DNA from: Gigaspora margarita
Lineage: Eukaryota; Glomeromycota; Glomeromycetes; Diversisporales; Gigasporaceae
Direction of reading: 5' to 3'
Assembly: GCA_009809945.1 (NCBI GenBank)
Contig: WTPW01000440.1
Location: 180,600-244,599 of the forward strand
DNA: 64,000 nt
The translations under genes and the position numbers were made by a program. This document shows, one piece after another, positions 10,806 through 21,739 of the stretch (position 1 is its first letter; each line of letters starts with the position of its first letter). The notes beneath the pieces were generated by a model. That model made no database searches and was not told where the DNA came from. It saw only the letters and a program-made list of their open reading frames with translations.

Positions 10806-11459
10806 NNNNNNNNNNNNNNNNNNNNNNNNNNNNNNNNNNNNNNNNNNNNNNNNNNNNNNNNNNNNNNNNNNNNNNNNNNNNNNNNNNNNNNNNNNNNNNN
10901 NNNNNNNNNNNNNNNNNNNNNNNNNNNNNNNNNNNNNNNNNNNNNNNNNNNNNNNNNNNNNNNNNNNNNNNNNNNNNNNNNNNNNNNNNNNNNNNNNNNN
11001 NNNNNNNNNNNNNNNNNNNNNNNNNNNNNNNNNNNNNNNNNNNNNNNNNNNNNNNNNNNNNNNNNNNNNNNNNNNNNNNNNNNNNNNNNNNNNNNNNNNN
11101 NNNNNNNNNNNNNNNNNNNNNNNNNNNNNNNNNNNNNNNNNNNNNNNNNNNNNNNNNNNNNNNNNNNNNNNNNNNNNNNNNNNNNNNNNNNNNNNNNNNN
11201 NNNNNNNNNNNNNNNNNNNNNNNNNNNNNNNNNNNNNNNNNNNNNNNNNNNNNNNNNNNNNNNNNNNNNNNNNNNNNNNNNNNNNNNNNNNNNNNNNNNN
11301 NNNNNNNNNNNNNNNNNNNNNNNNNNNNNNNNNNNNNNNNNNNNNNNNNNNNNNNNNNNNNNNNNNNNNNNNNNNNNNNNNNNNNNNNNNNNNNNNNNNN
11401 NNNNNNNNNNNNNNNNNNNNNNNNNNNNNNNNNNNNNNNNNNNNNNNNNNNNNNNNNNN

Positions 11460-11496
<37 letters not shown>
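10806..11496. other. Assembly gap (654 N) followed by 37-base poly-G
   Basis: N runs from 10806 to 11459. It is followed directly by an uninterrupted G run to 11496. Long open frames reported through this interval in several frames are artefacts of N and homopolymer translation. Confidence 0.98.
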
Positions 11497-11497
<1 letters not shown>

Positions 11498-11644
11498 AAT
11501 GTAAAACACATAATCAACTTGGTCTGGCCTAATTAGCTAAATTAACATTAATAAACAAGAAGCAAAGTATAAAATATTCATTAAACTTAAATAACTTATT
11601 TAAACGATTGATTGATCAAAATTATATTTTTGTGAATTCAACAC

Positions 11645-11905
11645 GGAAAAAATTCTCGAAATAAAAGTGAAAGTCAAAAAACGAAAGTCAAAGAGAAGAT
11701 CAAAGTAAAATAAAAATTAGAGTGAAGTCATAGTGAAAGCCAAAATAAAAGTTGAAGATCAAATCAAAGCAAGGAGAGTCAAAGCGAAAATCAAAGTCAA
11801 AACGAAAATTAAAGCGAAGTCAAAGTGAGAGTCAAAGTGAAAGTCAATGNGAAAGTCAAAGCGAGAGTCAAAGTGAAAATCAAAGCGTAAGTCAAAGTCG
11901 AAAGC
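11645..11905. repeat. Minisatellite of AGTCAAAGTGAA units
   Basis: A 12-bp word (AAAGTCAAAGTG / AAAGTCAAAGCG / AAAATCAAAGCG) is repeated about 20 times. Translated it gives KSK or ESQSESQ runs, but there is no flanking coding sequence, so I treat it as a satellite inside the hAT element. Confidence 0.75.
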
Positions 11906-12112
11906 TTCTTCGGGAATTATCTGTGTTGATCAATTAACGAATTTGATTGGTCAATTGGCACATCAGGCAGGCACTCTTAATAAATGATCGGCAAAAATTT
12001 TAGCGTACAGTACGTACAGTACGTACAGTACTGTACGTATAGTACTGTACGTGGCACATCACTAGTTGTAACCTACATCGATTCATCCAATTTCTCATTA
12101 AACTATCTGATT

Positions 12113-14386
12113 AAGAGTCTTTAAAATTAATTTTGACACTAGAAAATACCATTCATAGGTATAAACAAGGCACTAAAGAAGCTTGGACATCAAAAATCAC
12201 TAACAAATTAGTAGAACAAGCGGTTAAAGAAAAGAAGACATTCAAAGAACCAGAGGTATAGGTGATATATACCAAAATATTAGAAAATTTAAGCAATTAT
12301 TAAATATTAGTGTGCTATGATGGAAAAAATAATATAAACTAGGTATTTCTTTCCATCTTAGAATATAGGTAGAGTTACTGAGCTAAAGGTTTCACGTGAA
12401 ACTGGTTCTTTTAGTCTTAATTTCTCTACTTCTCATAAAAACTTGTTAATTATGAGCTTTTGCTTAAAGCTGAGCATGAACAAAATATTTATTCAGTTAT
12501 TAATATCATGTGCTTCTTTCTTAGGCGAACTTGAAAATCAAATTTATTTGGCATAGCTTGGGTCAATGGAATTCTGGACTTAAAAGCACTGAACAATTTC
12601 TCAATTTGTCAGAAATGTTGAACATATTAAAAGGCAGAAAAAGAAAGAAGACATAGATAGTCATTTTTGTGATCATATCAAGGTAAAACTTGTACAACTT
12701 TAGTTCGCAAAATTTTATTTAACTAACCTTATGTTTAATAGAAACTAAAGGCAAATAATCAATTCTACGAAATTACTACCATAAACAACGAAGCTAAATT
12801 ATTAGACCAAACAATTATTAACAACTGCCATGAGGCTATTTTAGGAATGAATTTAATAGACCTCCCTCCTAATCATCCTCTTAAATCATAGCATGCCATC
12901 AAATATCTAATTCTCCTGCATACTTATCTATAAGCTAGAGAAAACTTTGACGTGCTTTTTAATTTTAATTTTAAGATCAACCTCCTAAAGAAGTTGAAAT
13001 TGGATAGATAACATTTGGGATAATGAAATTGAAGAAATAACATGACCAGATTTAAGGGGAGTCGATAAATGCTTTTTAAAAATAGTGTCAAGGAACTGTG
13101 AGTATATATATTTATATTTTTTATTCATTAATATAATTTTAATACTAACAAATTTTATATAGATTTAAATTAATTGATAAATGCAAAAAACAAAATCTAA
13201 AAGAACCAACGAAGCAACTTGGTTGCAGATCTTAGACCCTCAGATAGATGCCGCTGTTGCAAACTTGGCTCAACTAATCCCTCAGAAGTAATCAATCCAC
13301 TTCTTAAATGTTAAATTTAATCTTCTTCATAATATATTATACTAATTTATGTCCAGCACCTCCAATTCACTTTCACAACTTATCGGATCAGACGAATTGT
13401 GCAAACCAGATTATACTGTTTTTTGTATTACAAAGGACAATCCTTTCCTTGAATTCATGGCATTATTCTTAGAAGGTGCTAAGCCAGTAAAAAAGATGAA
13501 TTAGAAGATAGGAAGTGTCAATTAGATAAAGAAAGACTTCAGTCGATAATCAATTTATATTTTAATTATATTTTAGTTTGTATCCAATCTCTTTATAGGG
13601 AAGTTTTAACAAGGGAGCTTTCAAAGAAAATAATGGCTATTCCTCTTATTACTATGCAGGCAACTGGTATATTATTTAATTACAGAAAGAATCTTTAGGA
13701 TGCAGTATATAGGACAGCATAAAATATCCACTATGCCATATTTAATAAAAATCATAAATTATTCACTTTTTACGTTGAATTTAGTAATAATATTAAACAT
13801 CCAATTTTCATTCCAAAGTGCAAAACTTAAGATTGCATAAGCTTACGTTTGATTGGTCAATACCACATGATCAAATAAATGTGACATTAGAAATTATTTC
13901 GCCAAATTTTTAAGTTATAAAAATAAAAGAATTTATTAATTGTTTGTTAAGTCAAGCCATTTATAAAAATCTATTAAAATTGGATATTTTATGCTGTCCC
14001 GTATTGTATTAAATTAACAACAGAACTAATAAGATTTTCTTATTGCTAATGGTTTATTATTAGTTAGGAATTGAGCTAACATCAGTATAAGTGATCAGCA
14101 AGCACTTCCTCTAATAAGGAGTTCTATTTTAGCAAGAGTAACTATCCCTTATTATAAGGGAGTAAATGCGGAAGAAAGATCTATCCAAAAAACTAGAGCC
14201 AAAAATCTAGTCTTTTTAATGTGGAGAGTGAGAGTGATTCTTAAGATGATTAGAGATTATTGGTTTAAAGTCATCAAAAAAATTCTTGAATCAAAAGAAG
14301 CATTACCTGAACATAAGATCAACTTAATAACTAAAAAGGCTAAATATATGAGTTTCGAATTCGGAAAGCATGAACCTGTTAAATGA
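12113..14386 (+). pseudogene. Multi-exon gene of unknown family with frame breaks; MITE in an intron
   Basis: Coherent coding blocks separated by GT-AG introns can be followed. 12113-12260: TIHRYKQGTKEAW..EQAVKEKKTFKEPE. 12520-12680: ANLKIKFIWHSLGQWNSGLK..VEHIKRQKKKEDIDSHF after a shift. 12740-12890: KLKANNQFYEITTINNEAKL..GMNLIDLPPNHPLKS. 13181-13288: MQKTKSKRTNEATWLQIL..LAQLIPQ. The last block joins in phase across an intron (donor GTAATC, acceptor GTCCAG at about 13358) to TSNSLSQLIGSDELCKPDYT..DNPFLEFMALF. After a one-base shift this runs to KKDELEDRKCQLDKERLQ. Next comes EVLTRELSKKIMAIPLITMQ at 13606 onwards. The last exon (about 14085-14386) encodes SDQQALPLIRSSILARVTIP..MRDYW-like helices and ends ..EFGKHEPVK. 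At least three frameshifts are required. No domain is recognised; the length would be about 350-400 residues. Confidence 0.5.
13710..14001. mobile_element. TA-flanked MITE (Tc1/mariner-like) within an intron
   Basis: TAGGACAGCATAAAATATCC at 13710 is inverted at 13981-14001 as GGATATTTTATGCTGTCCCG (20 of about 21 bp match except the outermost bases). TA dinucleotides sit outside both ends (13708-13709, 14002-14003). The 292-bp element has no ORF. It lies between the ITMQATG exon and the last exon of the surrounding gene. Confidence 0.8.
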
Positions 14387-15118
14387 ATTTTTATCAAATT
14401 GTATTAGCAAGCTTGAAATTAGACACGATCTAATCTTGTAAATAGATTTAATATGCTTTAATAAATAAAATTAGCCTTATGCAAATAATTCATAAAAATG
14501 CCTTTTAGACAAAATATCATATAACAGACTTTATTAGCGATACTTAAGAAGACTTATTTCTGTTTCATACATCTTTAGGGTATTGCTATTTCCACTATGA
14601 TTTTTTGTTATTTTCACTATAGATTACACAAAAATATAAAAAGGTCTATTTTTAATAACCAATCAAATTAAGGATGTTTTTAATAAGCTAACTTCTTTTG
14701 AAGATATTTACGAGTTAATTTGTGACTAAGTTATAAACTATGCGATAAATGATCAATGACTTGAACTAAACTATACTATAAAATAATCCTTATATATATA
14801 GAAATGTACATGCAAGATGATACATCAAATACTGAAATAATGGTTGCCTCAGTAAAATTATTTTATTTTCCTGAATGTTTTTACTTTTGAAAAAAATCGA
14901 TAATTTATTTATTTTTCTCAAATGTAATTAATCATGAAAGAAATTTCCATAGGAATTTAAAACAGAAGGATTCATAACTTCACTAAGAGCTTTAAATTTT
15001 GTTGAGTAAACTCAAAAAAGAAAATGTCATTTTATAATTAATAAAACTTATAAAAAAAAAAAGTTTAATTATTATTGATAGTACAGTGAGAAAAAATAAA
15101 GATATTACATAAGTCTGA
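14387..15118. other. Intergenic stretch with repeat fragments
   Basis: No gene is seen. A worn copy of the 800-880 foldback family lies at 14578-14630 (TATTGCTATTTCCACTATG..TGTTATTTTCACTATAG). Words near 14510-14575 (TTATTAGCGATACTTAAGAA, GACTTAT) match the repeat at 16610-16660. Confidence 0.45.
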
Positions 15119-16414
15119 TTAGTTAAATAATAAATTGATTAGATCAGAAATTGTTTTATCACAGGCTAATCTTATGTTTACAATCCTATGAGCCTGATAA
15201 CAATATTTTATGAAGTTTCTAAGCGCGGTTAGTTTTTGTTCATTTTCTCTAAAGAGATACGCATAAGAGTTTATGCATATTAGTTGTTCTCTGTCTTCTT
15301 TAAGAGTCCAATCTTTACCAGATTTAACGTCATTTTCAATATTAACGAGACATTGCTTAAGGTATGCGAGTGACCTGTTTATTGTGATTCTTTCAATTAT
15401 TGACCTTACGTCTCGGGTAACATTTTTGCAAAAGGGTATGCTAAATATGAAATATTGTCCTCTTATGCTCAACAAATTATTAAGATAAGGAATGATCTCG
15501 TCATTTGTGCAATCATATAATTGTAATTCTTCTCGAATTAATTTGAGTACTTTGTTCGAGTATGAGTCACATGTTTTGAATAAAATTTCTTTTGCAAAAG
15601 TGTCTACGCACAGCCAGTGGTTGAAAAGAACAAAGAAATCATCTGTATTCTTTTTGGATTTTTGGGCGAAGAATGTTTATGAGTCGGTCGGATGCTATGA
15701 TTGATAGGAATATTTCTTTCAAATCTGATTAAACATAACCTTTTTGTCAAGTATCACTAGTGATCTCATCCCGCGTGGTCACGTATCTCATTTATAAAAA
15801 TATTTTCAAGCGTTTCGCTCGCAATAGTGGTTCTCAGTAAGAATTCGAATCTCGGCATGCAATACTTCACTGATTTATTTAATACTTTTGTGCGTATATC
15901 TTATTCTTTCTAATAATCGAAGTAATCTAGGAACCGGTAAAATTAAGGCCCTTGAACCAATCGTCCGGAACCTTTTTACCTTTGGTGATCTTATCGAACA
16001 CTTCCATGATGAGAAAGTGCACGGCGTTTTTGAATATGTTAAAATATTGAGGATACATAGTGTAATCTGATTGTTGAGTAACATTTTTGTCCTCTGGTTG
16101 TTCAATTGCTACTTTATCGTTAAGGTTGAATCTTCTTGTTTTGAAACTTCTATGGTCAGGAAAGACTGCGCTATCATTTTCTAGAAAATCATTTAAGCTT
16201 CACTTTTTGGTAGATTGAGTGAGATTTTTCAAATTTCTAATTTGCGAATTTTCGTCTATTGTTAAATCAATGAACATATATTCTTTTGGTTCGTCTTCTG
16301 TTAAATCTATCAAAAAGTTTTCAAAATTCTTGTAATTAACACCAAAAATCGACAGTCATCGTCAGAAATTTCAAAGTCTATGTCTTCAGTGAAGTTTTGT
16401 TTTTCGCTAGGCAT
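15119..16414 (-). pseudogene. Second broken gene of unknown family (about 420 codons)
   Basis: From ATG 16414 the minus strand reads MPSEKQNFTEDIDFEISDDD. After a shift it continues VNYKNFENFLIDLTEDEPKE..MFIDLTIDENSQIRNLKN to an in-frame TGA near 16200. The same frame goes on with SLNDFLENDSAVFPDHRSF..QSDYTMYPQYFNIFKNAVHF..FDKITKGKKVPDDWFKGLNF to a TAG near 15935. Further down, SDRLINILRPKIQKEYR shifts into DDFFVLFNHWLCVDTFAKEI..YDCTNDEIIPYLNN..SIRGQYFIFSIPFCKNV and runs uninterrupted to 15119. The acidic N-terminus, helical C-terminal half and consistent codon use show a real gene now carrying two stops and two frameshifts. No known family is recognised. Confidence 0.65.
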
Positions 16415-16479
16415 TGAAATCTGTTATTAAACTGCCTTTTATACTTTTATTTCATATATTCATAAAAATACAGTTTTTG

Positions 16480-17350
16480 GTAAGAATTCTAATTATATTA
16501 ACCATTCGGACAAAGACCTTTTGCAGTAAAGCACAAAGAATTTGACATTAAACCTCTTTTTTGTTTCAAGAATTTTTATTCACAAAGATTTGGAAAATCG
16601 ACTAATTACATATTTTACTTATTAGTAATGTATAAGAAGACTTATCTTTTTGTCGCATACATATCGTGGCAAAATGACGTATATGTTAATATGTTGACTA
16701 TATTCAATTTAAAGTACAAAAAATGAACTATTCGGACAAATGACCTTTTGAAGTAAAGTGCAAAGAATATATTTTTTATTTCAGGAAATTACACGTGAAC
16801 TTTATTAGTAATAAATGAGTTAACACGTATACAAACTGTATGTTGACCATATTCGCGAATAAATTTTTCAAAAATAACGATTAAGTCGAATATTTAGTCA
16901 TTTTTTTACTATTAAGGTGAATAAGAGAATGATAATTCTTAGAAGACCTTCATGTGTAGAATTCTAAATTATATTTTAATGGTATGCGATAAATTAACCA
17001 CTCCGAAATACTTTGTTCAAATTGTCCTTGTTTCAAGATTATTTAAATGATTACGCGAAAGATTATGCCGCTTTTAAATTAAGTACACGATATTATGCAA
17101 AGAAATGGATATACTTTAAGTAATGAAATATATGTAGAATAAGATGTTTAGCGATGTGTAATGTTTAATGTTACGTGTTTTACCAATTAAAAATTACAGC
17201 AAAAATAACTACTTAGTCAAAACATATTAGTGACACGTAAAATACCAATTTCTTAATCACTTAGAAATATGAAAGATCAAAGTTATCTTTGTTTCAAGAT
17301 TATTTATTGATTACGCGAAAGTTTATTAAATTCATAAAAATGTCCTTAGT
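16480..17350. repeat. Cluster of dispersed AT-rich repeats upstream of the 16414 gene
   Basis: ATTCGGACAAA-GACCTTTTG-AGTAAAG-GCAAAGAAT occurs twice (about 16502 and 16729). GTTCAAATTGTCCTTGTTTC AAGATTATTTA..ACGCGAAAG occurs at 17015 and again around 17275, and matches 8790-8870. TTCGCGAATAAA near 16848 also matches 8753. No protein coding is seen. Confidence 0.6.
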
Positions 17351-18097
17351 ACATTCCTAACCATAGAATAATTATTTTAGTCAGAATAATTAGAATCTTT
17401 CACTTACATTGGTTAGAAAAGAGCACTGAGTATTTAAATATTTTTTTATTTAGCTAACCAATCAAATGACTTATTTCAGCAACCATCGATACCGAAATTG
17501 AGATCTGTTAATACTGTAATCTCACTACAGTATAAGGATGTTTTCCTCTGAAATAAAGACAGCCAACTCACTTAGAGCTCAATACTCAAAGGTCCTAAAA
17601 GTGTCTTGCTCAATGTAATCCAAATAGAACTTTGTAATGTATTCTACAGCCCTGATATCCACGCCTCCTTCATTATTAAGTCTAGTATGAATAGTATGAC
17701 ATATTGAAAAGGTATAGCATACTTATAAGTTAGATTTAATAAGTAATTTGAAAAAGGTTTAATAAGCAAATGTTTAGTAATTTGAGCAAAGGTTTAGTAA
17801 GTTATATAGAGAAATTACTTAAGTGAAGATTTAATAAATAATTTGAGTAAAGGTTCAATAAATAATTTAAACTAAGGTTAGTAAGTTATATAAAAAATTA
17901 ATTTGAGCAAGGTTTAATAATTAATTTGAGCAAAGGTTCAGTAACTAATTTTTGAGCGAAAGTTTATTATTTACTCTGTATTTTGTTATTTGAAAATAGT
18001 TTGTTGATCTGCAAATAAGATTTTTTAAACTTTTATTTATTTCCAAAATACAATGTTTTTTTTTTTAATTCTGAAACCCCTTAATAAGTAATAGTTA

Positions 18098-18206
18098 TAT
18101 CCTGAGCAGTTGGGTATAGGTGGAGACGAAATTTCCGCTTATACACATAGTGACCAGGGTATAACTGATTTATTCCCTGCGATCTTGATATAGTGACCAG
18201 GGTATA
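18098..18206. repeat. Short dispersed element (also 32411-32524)
   Basis: TATATCCTGAGCAGTTGGGT opens and GATATAGTGACCAGGGTAT closes a roughly 110-bp unit. A second, diverged copy at 32411-32524 has the same landmarks (ATCCTGAGCTGTTGGGTAT, TCTTGATATAGTGATCGGG). The unit is absent from copy B of the long repeat, so it is a separate insertion. The ends are loosely inverted (TATA-CCCTG / TATATCCTG). Confidence 0.6.
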
Positions 18207-19303
18207 ATTATTATTTATTATATATATATATACTTACAAATAAAAATAAATAGGATTACAGATGACTGATTTCAAAACAAATATGTCAGTAGTTTAATTC
18301 GAAAATAGACTTATTGCGATCTTTTCGATCTTATTGTTATTCTTATTCACACTTCCTGGCATAATGACTGAGTTTTATTGATTTTTAAAAATCGTTTTCA
18401 ATCGTTATATATGACTTTATTTTTGATGTTAACTGGGATATGGTTATCATTAATAATACACGTTAGTAAGCCACATACTTTGTATCTATCTATATAATTT
18501 AATTCTGAGTTTGTATGTTTTAGCGTTATTGAATATTAAATTATTAAATTATGCTATTATTACCGACCAGTTTTTTTTTTTAGATTATTAACTAATTTAT
18601 TCATCTTTATTATTATATTCCACACCTTTTCTCAATGCAATTATTTTTGCACTGAAAGCACTGGCAGAGTGCTAGTTAATTATATTGCTTAATTTAGATG
18701 AAGAATATAATCTTAGTTTTGTGCATTCTCTCTAAGTTTGAAATATATCCTCATTGTTTAGTAGTGTTTTTTTTTTTAAAAATATTTTATTAATAAAATA
18801 TTAATTCAAGTAAAAGGAAAACTGCTAAATCATTTTGATATACGCACGAGCATCACACAACCGGTCGGTAGCTGGTCCTGAATCATACATTGTAGTGGAA
18901 GGTTCCGATAACTTTTTTTGAAAAAATTTTTTTTAAGAACCATTTTTTTTTAAATATTTATATAAACTTAATATTTAATTTCGAATAAGCATACCTCTAA
19001 GAATCCATCTTGTTTTAAAGCTATGACAATCTCATTTATTACATCTGGCCAATTCTCTTTAGGCCCTATAAAAAAATCCATCCGGATATGCACGTGTTTC
19101 TATGGAAAAGCATGGTGATCTGTGGAACGGCCAGAGAACCGGGTTTGCACGTGTGAATTCCGTGTTGGCACGAATAAAAGGAAAGATTGAAGAAGAGTTA
19201 ACCCAGTGATTATCCCGATTTATCACCTCGATATAATCACATGGTGATTTTGATTGGCAAAAAAATGTAAACAAATGTCAGGTGATAAATTGATAATGAG
19301 CAC

Positions 19304-20133
19304 TAGGGTGTCCAGGATTATGCGAAAGCATAATATGCGCATAATTTACCAATTTTTCGCATCGCATATGCTTCGCATAATTCAACAAAAAAACGCACTC
19401 AGATCACGTGACTTAAATATGATTGGTAGATTTATGATTATAAATATTTAACAACGCAACTAGTCTCTTTAGAAAATTGATTTTTGAAAATTTTTTTCAA
19501 TGGGGCTGGGGCGTTTTTATAATTTTGAAAAATTTTTAATGGGACGTTTTTATAAAAAAAAAAAAGCTTTTACCGTTTGTTACTGTTCATATTTATTAAT
19601 AACAAAGCCTTGAAAAAAAAAAAAAAAAAAGAAAAAAATTTATATGGTCATGGCTACAGAACGTCTTGTTAAGAACCCTTCATATAAGACTGATTTTTAT
19701 GCAACGGAGGGAAGCTTTTTTGTCGGTTTTGTCAAACCACAGTTGCTCACAAAAAAAATCTATTGTTGATAGTCATTTGGTATCGGAAACATTCAGTGAA
19801 GATTTTGATTTAGACAAGTATTGGCATAAAAAGATGGCTTTCAAATCTTAGCAAAATTGCATTAGTGTATATTTGGTTGCCAGTTTCAGGAGTATATGTA
19901 AAACGTAGCTTTTCGGCATATAACTGAATTTTAGCAGATAATAGACATGCATTGCCAGAAAATTCACTTAGAATGTTAAATTTTTTGAATTTTAATAAAT
20001 AAATATTTTAGAGAAATTTTAATATCGCATAATTAATCGCATAATTTTAAATTTATTTCGCACTCATCGCATAATTTGACCTCGATCGCACGCATAATTT
20101 GTCCTATCGCATCGCATAATCCTGGACACCCTA
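19304..20133. mobile_element. hAT element relic with C-terminal transposase fragment
   Basis: TAGGGTGTCCAGGATTATGC at 19304 is inverted at 20114-20133. ATGAGCAC precedes (19296-19303) and follows (20134-20141) as a perfect 8-bp TSD. The subterminal regions are filled with CGCATAAT words. It retains part of a hAT transposase, so it is a deletion derivative of an autonomous hAT. It is nested inside the piggyBac-like element. Confidence 0.9.
19666..20002 (+). pseudogene. hAT transposase C-terminal (dimerisation) fragment
   Basis: One frame gives VSETFSEDFDLDKYWHKKM. After a shift near 19840 another gives ILAKIALVYIWLPVSGVYVK and RSFSAYN, a TGA, then ILADNRHALPENSLRMLNFL and NFNK, ending at 20002. 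The order YW, LPVSGVxVKRSFSAY, DNRHALPENSLRML is the conserved hAT C-terminal dimerisation region (usually P-x-S-S-x-x-x-E-R-x-F-S and R-x-x-L). The N-terminal zinc finger and the catalytic part are missing. One stop and one frameshift make it inactive. Confidence 0.85.
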
Positions 20134-20175
20134 ATGAGCACTAAAAGTTCTGGTCACATGATAAGTTTATTTAGA

Positions 20176-20231
20176 TTAGGGAGATTAGGGTTAGGGTTAG
20201 GGTTANTGTCTATGTTAGGGTTTGGGGTTAG
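20176..20231. repeat. Interstitial telomere-like TTAGGG repeats
   Basis: GATTAGGGAGATTAGGGTTAG GG continues with further GGTTA units and, after a short break, GTTAGGGTTTGGGGTTAG. At least three perfect adjacent TTAGGG units plus degenerate ones are present. They lie inside the piggyBac-like element, next to the nested hAT right end, not at a chromosome end. Confidence 0.75.
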
Positions 20232-20828
20232 CTTTTATATAATAAAATCGATCAAGGAATATTTTTTGTTAGTGCCCAGAAGGTTGTTATTTCTTATAAG
20301 TGATTTCTTTTAATTTTCTTTAGGACGAACGTATATTTTTAATTTGCAGATCGTCACATGACCAGAACTTTTTTTGCCGTGGCTAAATGGTTTTTTGTGC
20401 ATAATTGTTTTGCATTCACGCCAATAAAAATTTTTGATTTATAACACTGGTACTTCTCCGAAAATAAGGCACTTTTTTACACTTATTAGTTATCTGTTAT
20501 TGTTACACAGTGTACATAATGAATCACCTGATTTGTTAATCAATCAAAATTACCATGTGATTATATCGAGGTGATAATTCATGATAATCACTGGGTTAAC
20601 TCTTCTTCAAGTGTCCCGAATAAAATGGTCTGAATTGGACCGTCTACCCGGACATTTTGGACCGTAAATGGACCGGGTTTTGCTGCACTTTACTAAGCCA
20701 AAATTCACGGGTTTTGGCACGGTCGAGGCACACGTAAGTTCACGTGCATATATTTCTTACGAGTTATAAGGAAGAGTGAATGAATTCGATTAGTTAGAGT
20801 ATGATATAATTGTGAAGGGATGGTAACA

Positions 20829-21578
20829 AGCATGGGGGACATTCGAACCCGATGATTTCCGGGATCTACGTTACACAAGTATTTATACAGAATTGTAGTC
20901 TAAAACCAGAATTTTCGGGTATAAGCAAACCTAAAAAAAAAAACTCAATCATGTAATACTTACTAATAAAATAGCTTCGTAGGGAACGTCTTTTCAACAA
21001 ACTCAAGTTGCATCATTTGCATCACGCTGCATCACGGTAGTTATAGTGAAGGTTGAAGTACTATCTACCGTATAGTAAGAGGTAATAAGTACTGCTCAAT
21101 TCACAAAGTTCAACGTTGCTTTTTTTATTTTTATTTGTTTTTTAGTTATAATACTAACTTGTTAGCTTTTATTTTCAAATTTTGTAGACGCTTCTTAAAG
21201 TTATGATGGTTCTTAAAAGAAATTTAACACAATAGAAGTTATTTAATATATACAATAGTATAGTTTTATTAATTACGCGGGGTTTTAAGAAAAATTATTA
21301 AGGGACGTGTAACTTGTTATCAAAACCTTTTAAATAAAGTTTTAAAACTGTAAAATTGCTATTAGTGCGTGAATTAATAGTTGGATTCTTTTACAACGTG
21401 GGTTATTTTATTTCGAAGAAAATTTTAATATATGAATAAAGCCCGTTGATTGTTTAACGATTATCTATCTGTTTTGACAAAAATGATATCACGTGTTAAA
21501 AAAGCCAGTTTATTATTGGTTAACTACCTTATAATAATCCCTGTGTTTTCCCGAAAAATGAGAAAGTCCCCCATGCTG
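20829..21578. mobile_element. Non-autonomous hAT-like element (750 bp)
   Basis: AGCATGGGGGAC at 20829 is inverted at the right as GTCCCCCATGCTG ending at 21578. TGGTAACA flanks it on both sides (20821-20828, 21579-21586), an 8-bp TSD. The left terminal C seems lost. No transposase remains. It is the second element nested in the 19064-21987 transposon. Confidence 0.75.
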
Positions 21579-21739
21579 TGGTAACAAACATGCCTATAGC
21601 AAAATTTTGCAAGGAATTTTTTTTGTTAGGAATTAAAGAGCTTTTTCATAGGTGAGGTTTTGAGATACAGAGGATTTTTTAAAAAAGTCGGTTGTTTTGA
21701 ATTTTCGCATTACACCTGATCCTGCGATTTTATTGGCCA

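Larger units (their letters stand above)
10739..12064. mobile_element. hAT-like element with palindromic ACGTAC end repeats (contains a gap)
   Basis: TAGTGATGTGCCA at 10739-10751 is inverted at 12052-12064 (TGGCACATCACTA). GTTGTAAC precedes (10731-10738) and follows (12065-12072) as a perfect 8-bp TSD. Just inside both ends lie tandem GTACAGTAC/TACGTACAG palindromic words. The visible interior contains an assembly gap and a serine/lysine-codon minisatellite but no transposase. A solo right end of the same family lies at 29783-29857. Confidence 0.85.
19202..20595. mobile_element. piggyBac-like non-autonomous element with TTAA target
   Basis: CCCAGTGATTATC at 19202 is inverted at 20583-20595 (GATAATCACTGGG modified by AT). 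TTAA lies on each side (19198-19201, 20596-20599). The TIRs extend about 55 bp (TTATCACCTCGATATAATCA in both) with few mismatches, and TCAGGTGAT follows further in. TTAA plus a CCC start is the piggyBac signature. Its own length is about 560 bp once the nested hAT (19304-20133) is removed. No piggyBac transposase is present. Confidence 0.8.

Noticed and set aside
10716-11517. Four long open frames (about 250 codons) on both strands
   Set aside because: They consist almost entirely of untranslated N and of glycine or proline from the poly-G run; they are artefacts of the gap.
11752-11937. KSKSKR/ESQSESQ-encoding frame as an SR-like protein
   Set aside because: It is a 12-bp minisatellite within a non-autonomous hAT, without flanking coding sequence.
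20829-20870. tRNA-like B-box (GGTTCGAATG on the minus strand)
   Set aside because: The word belongs to the inverted-repeat end of a hAT element; no A-box or cloverleaf can be drawn.
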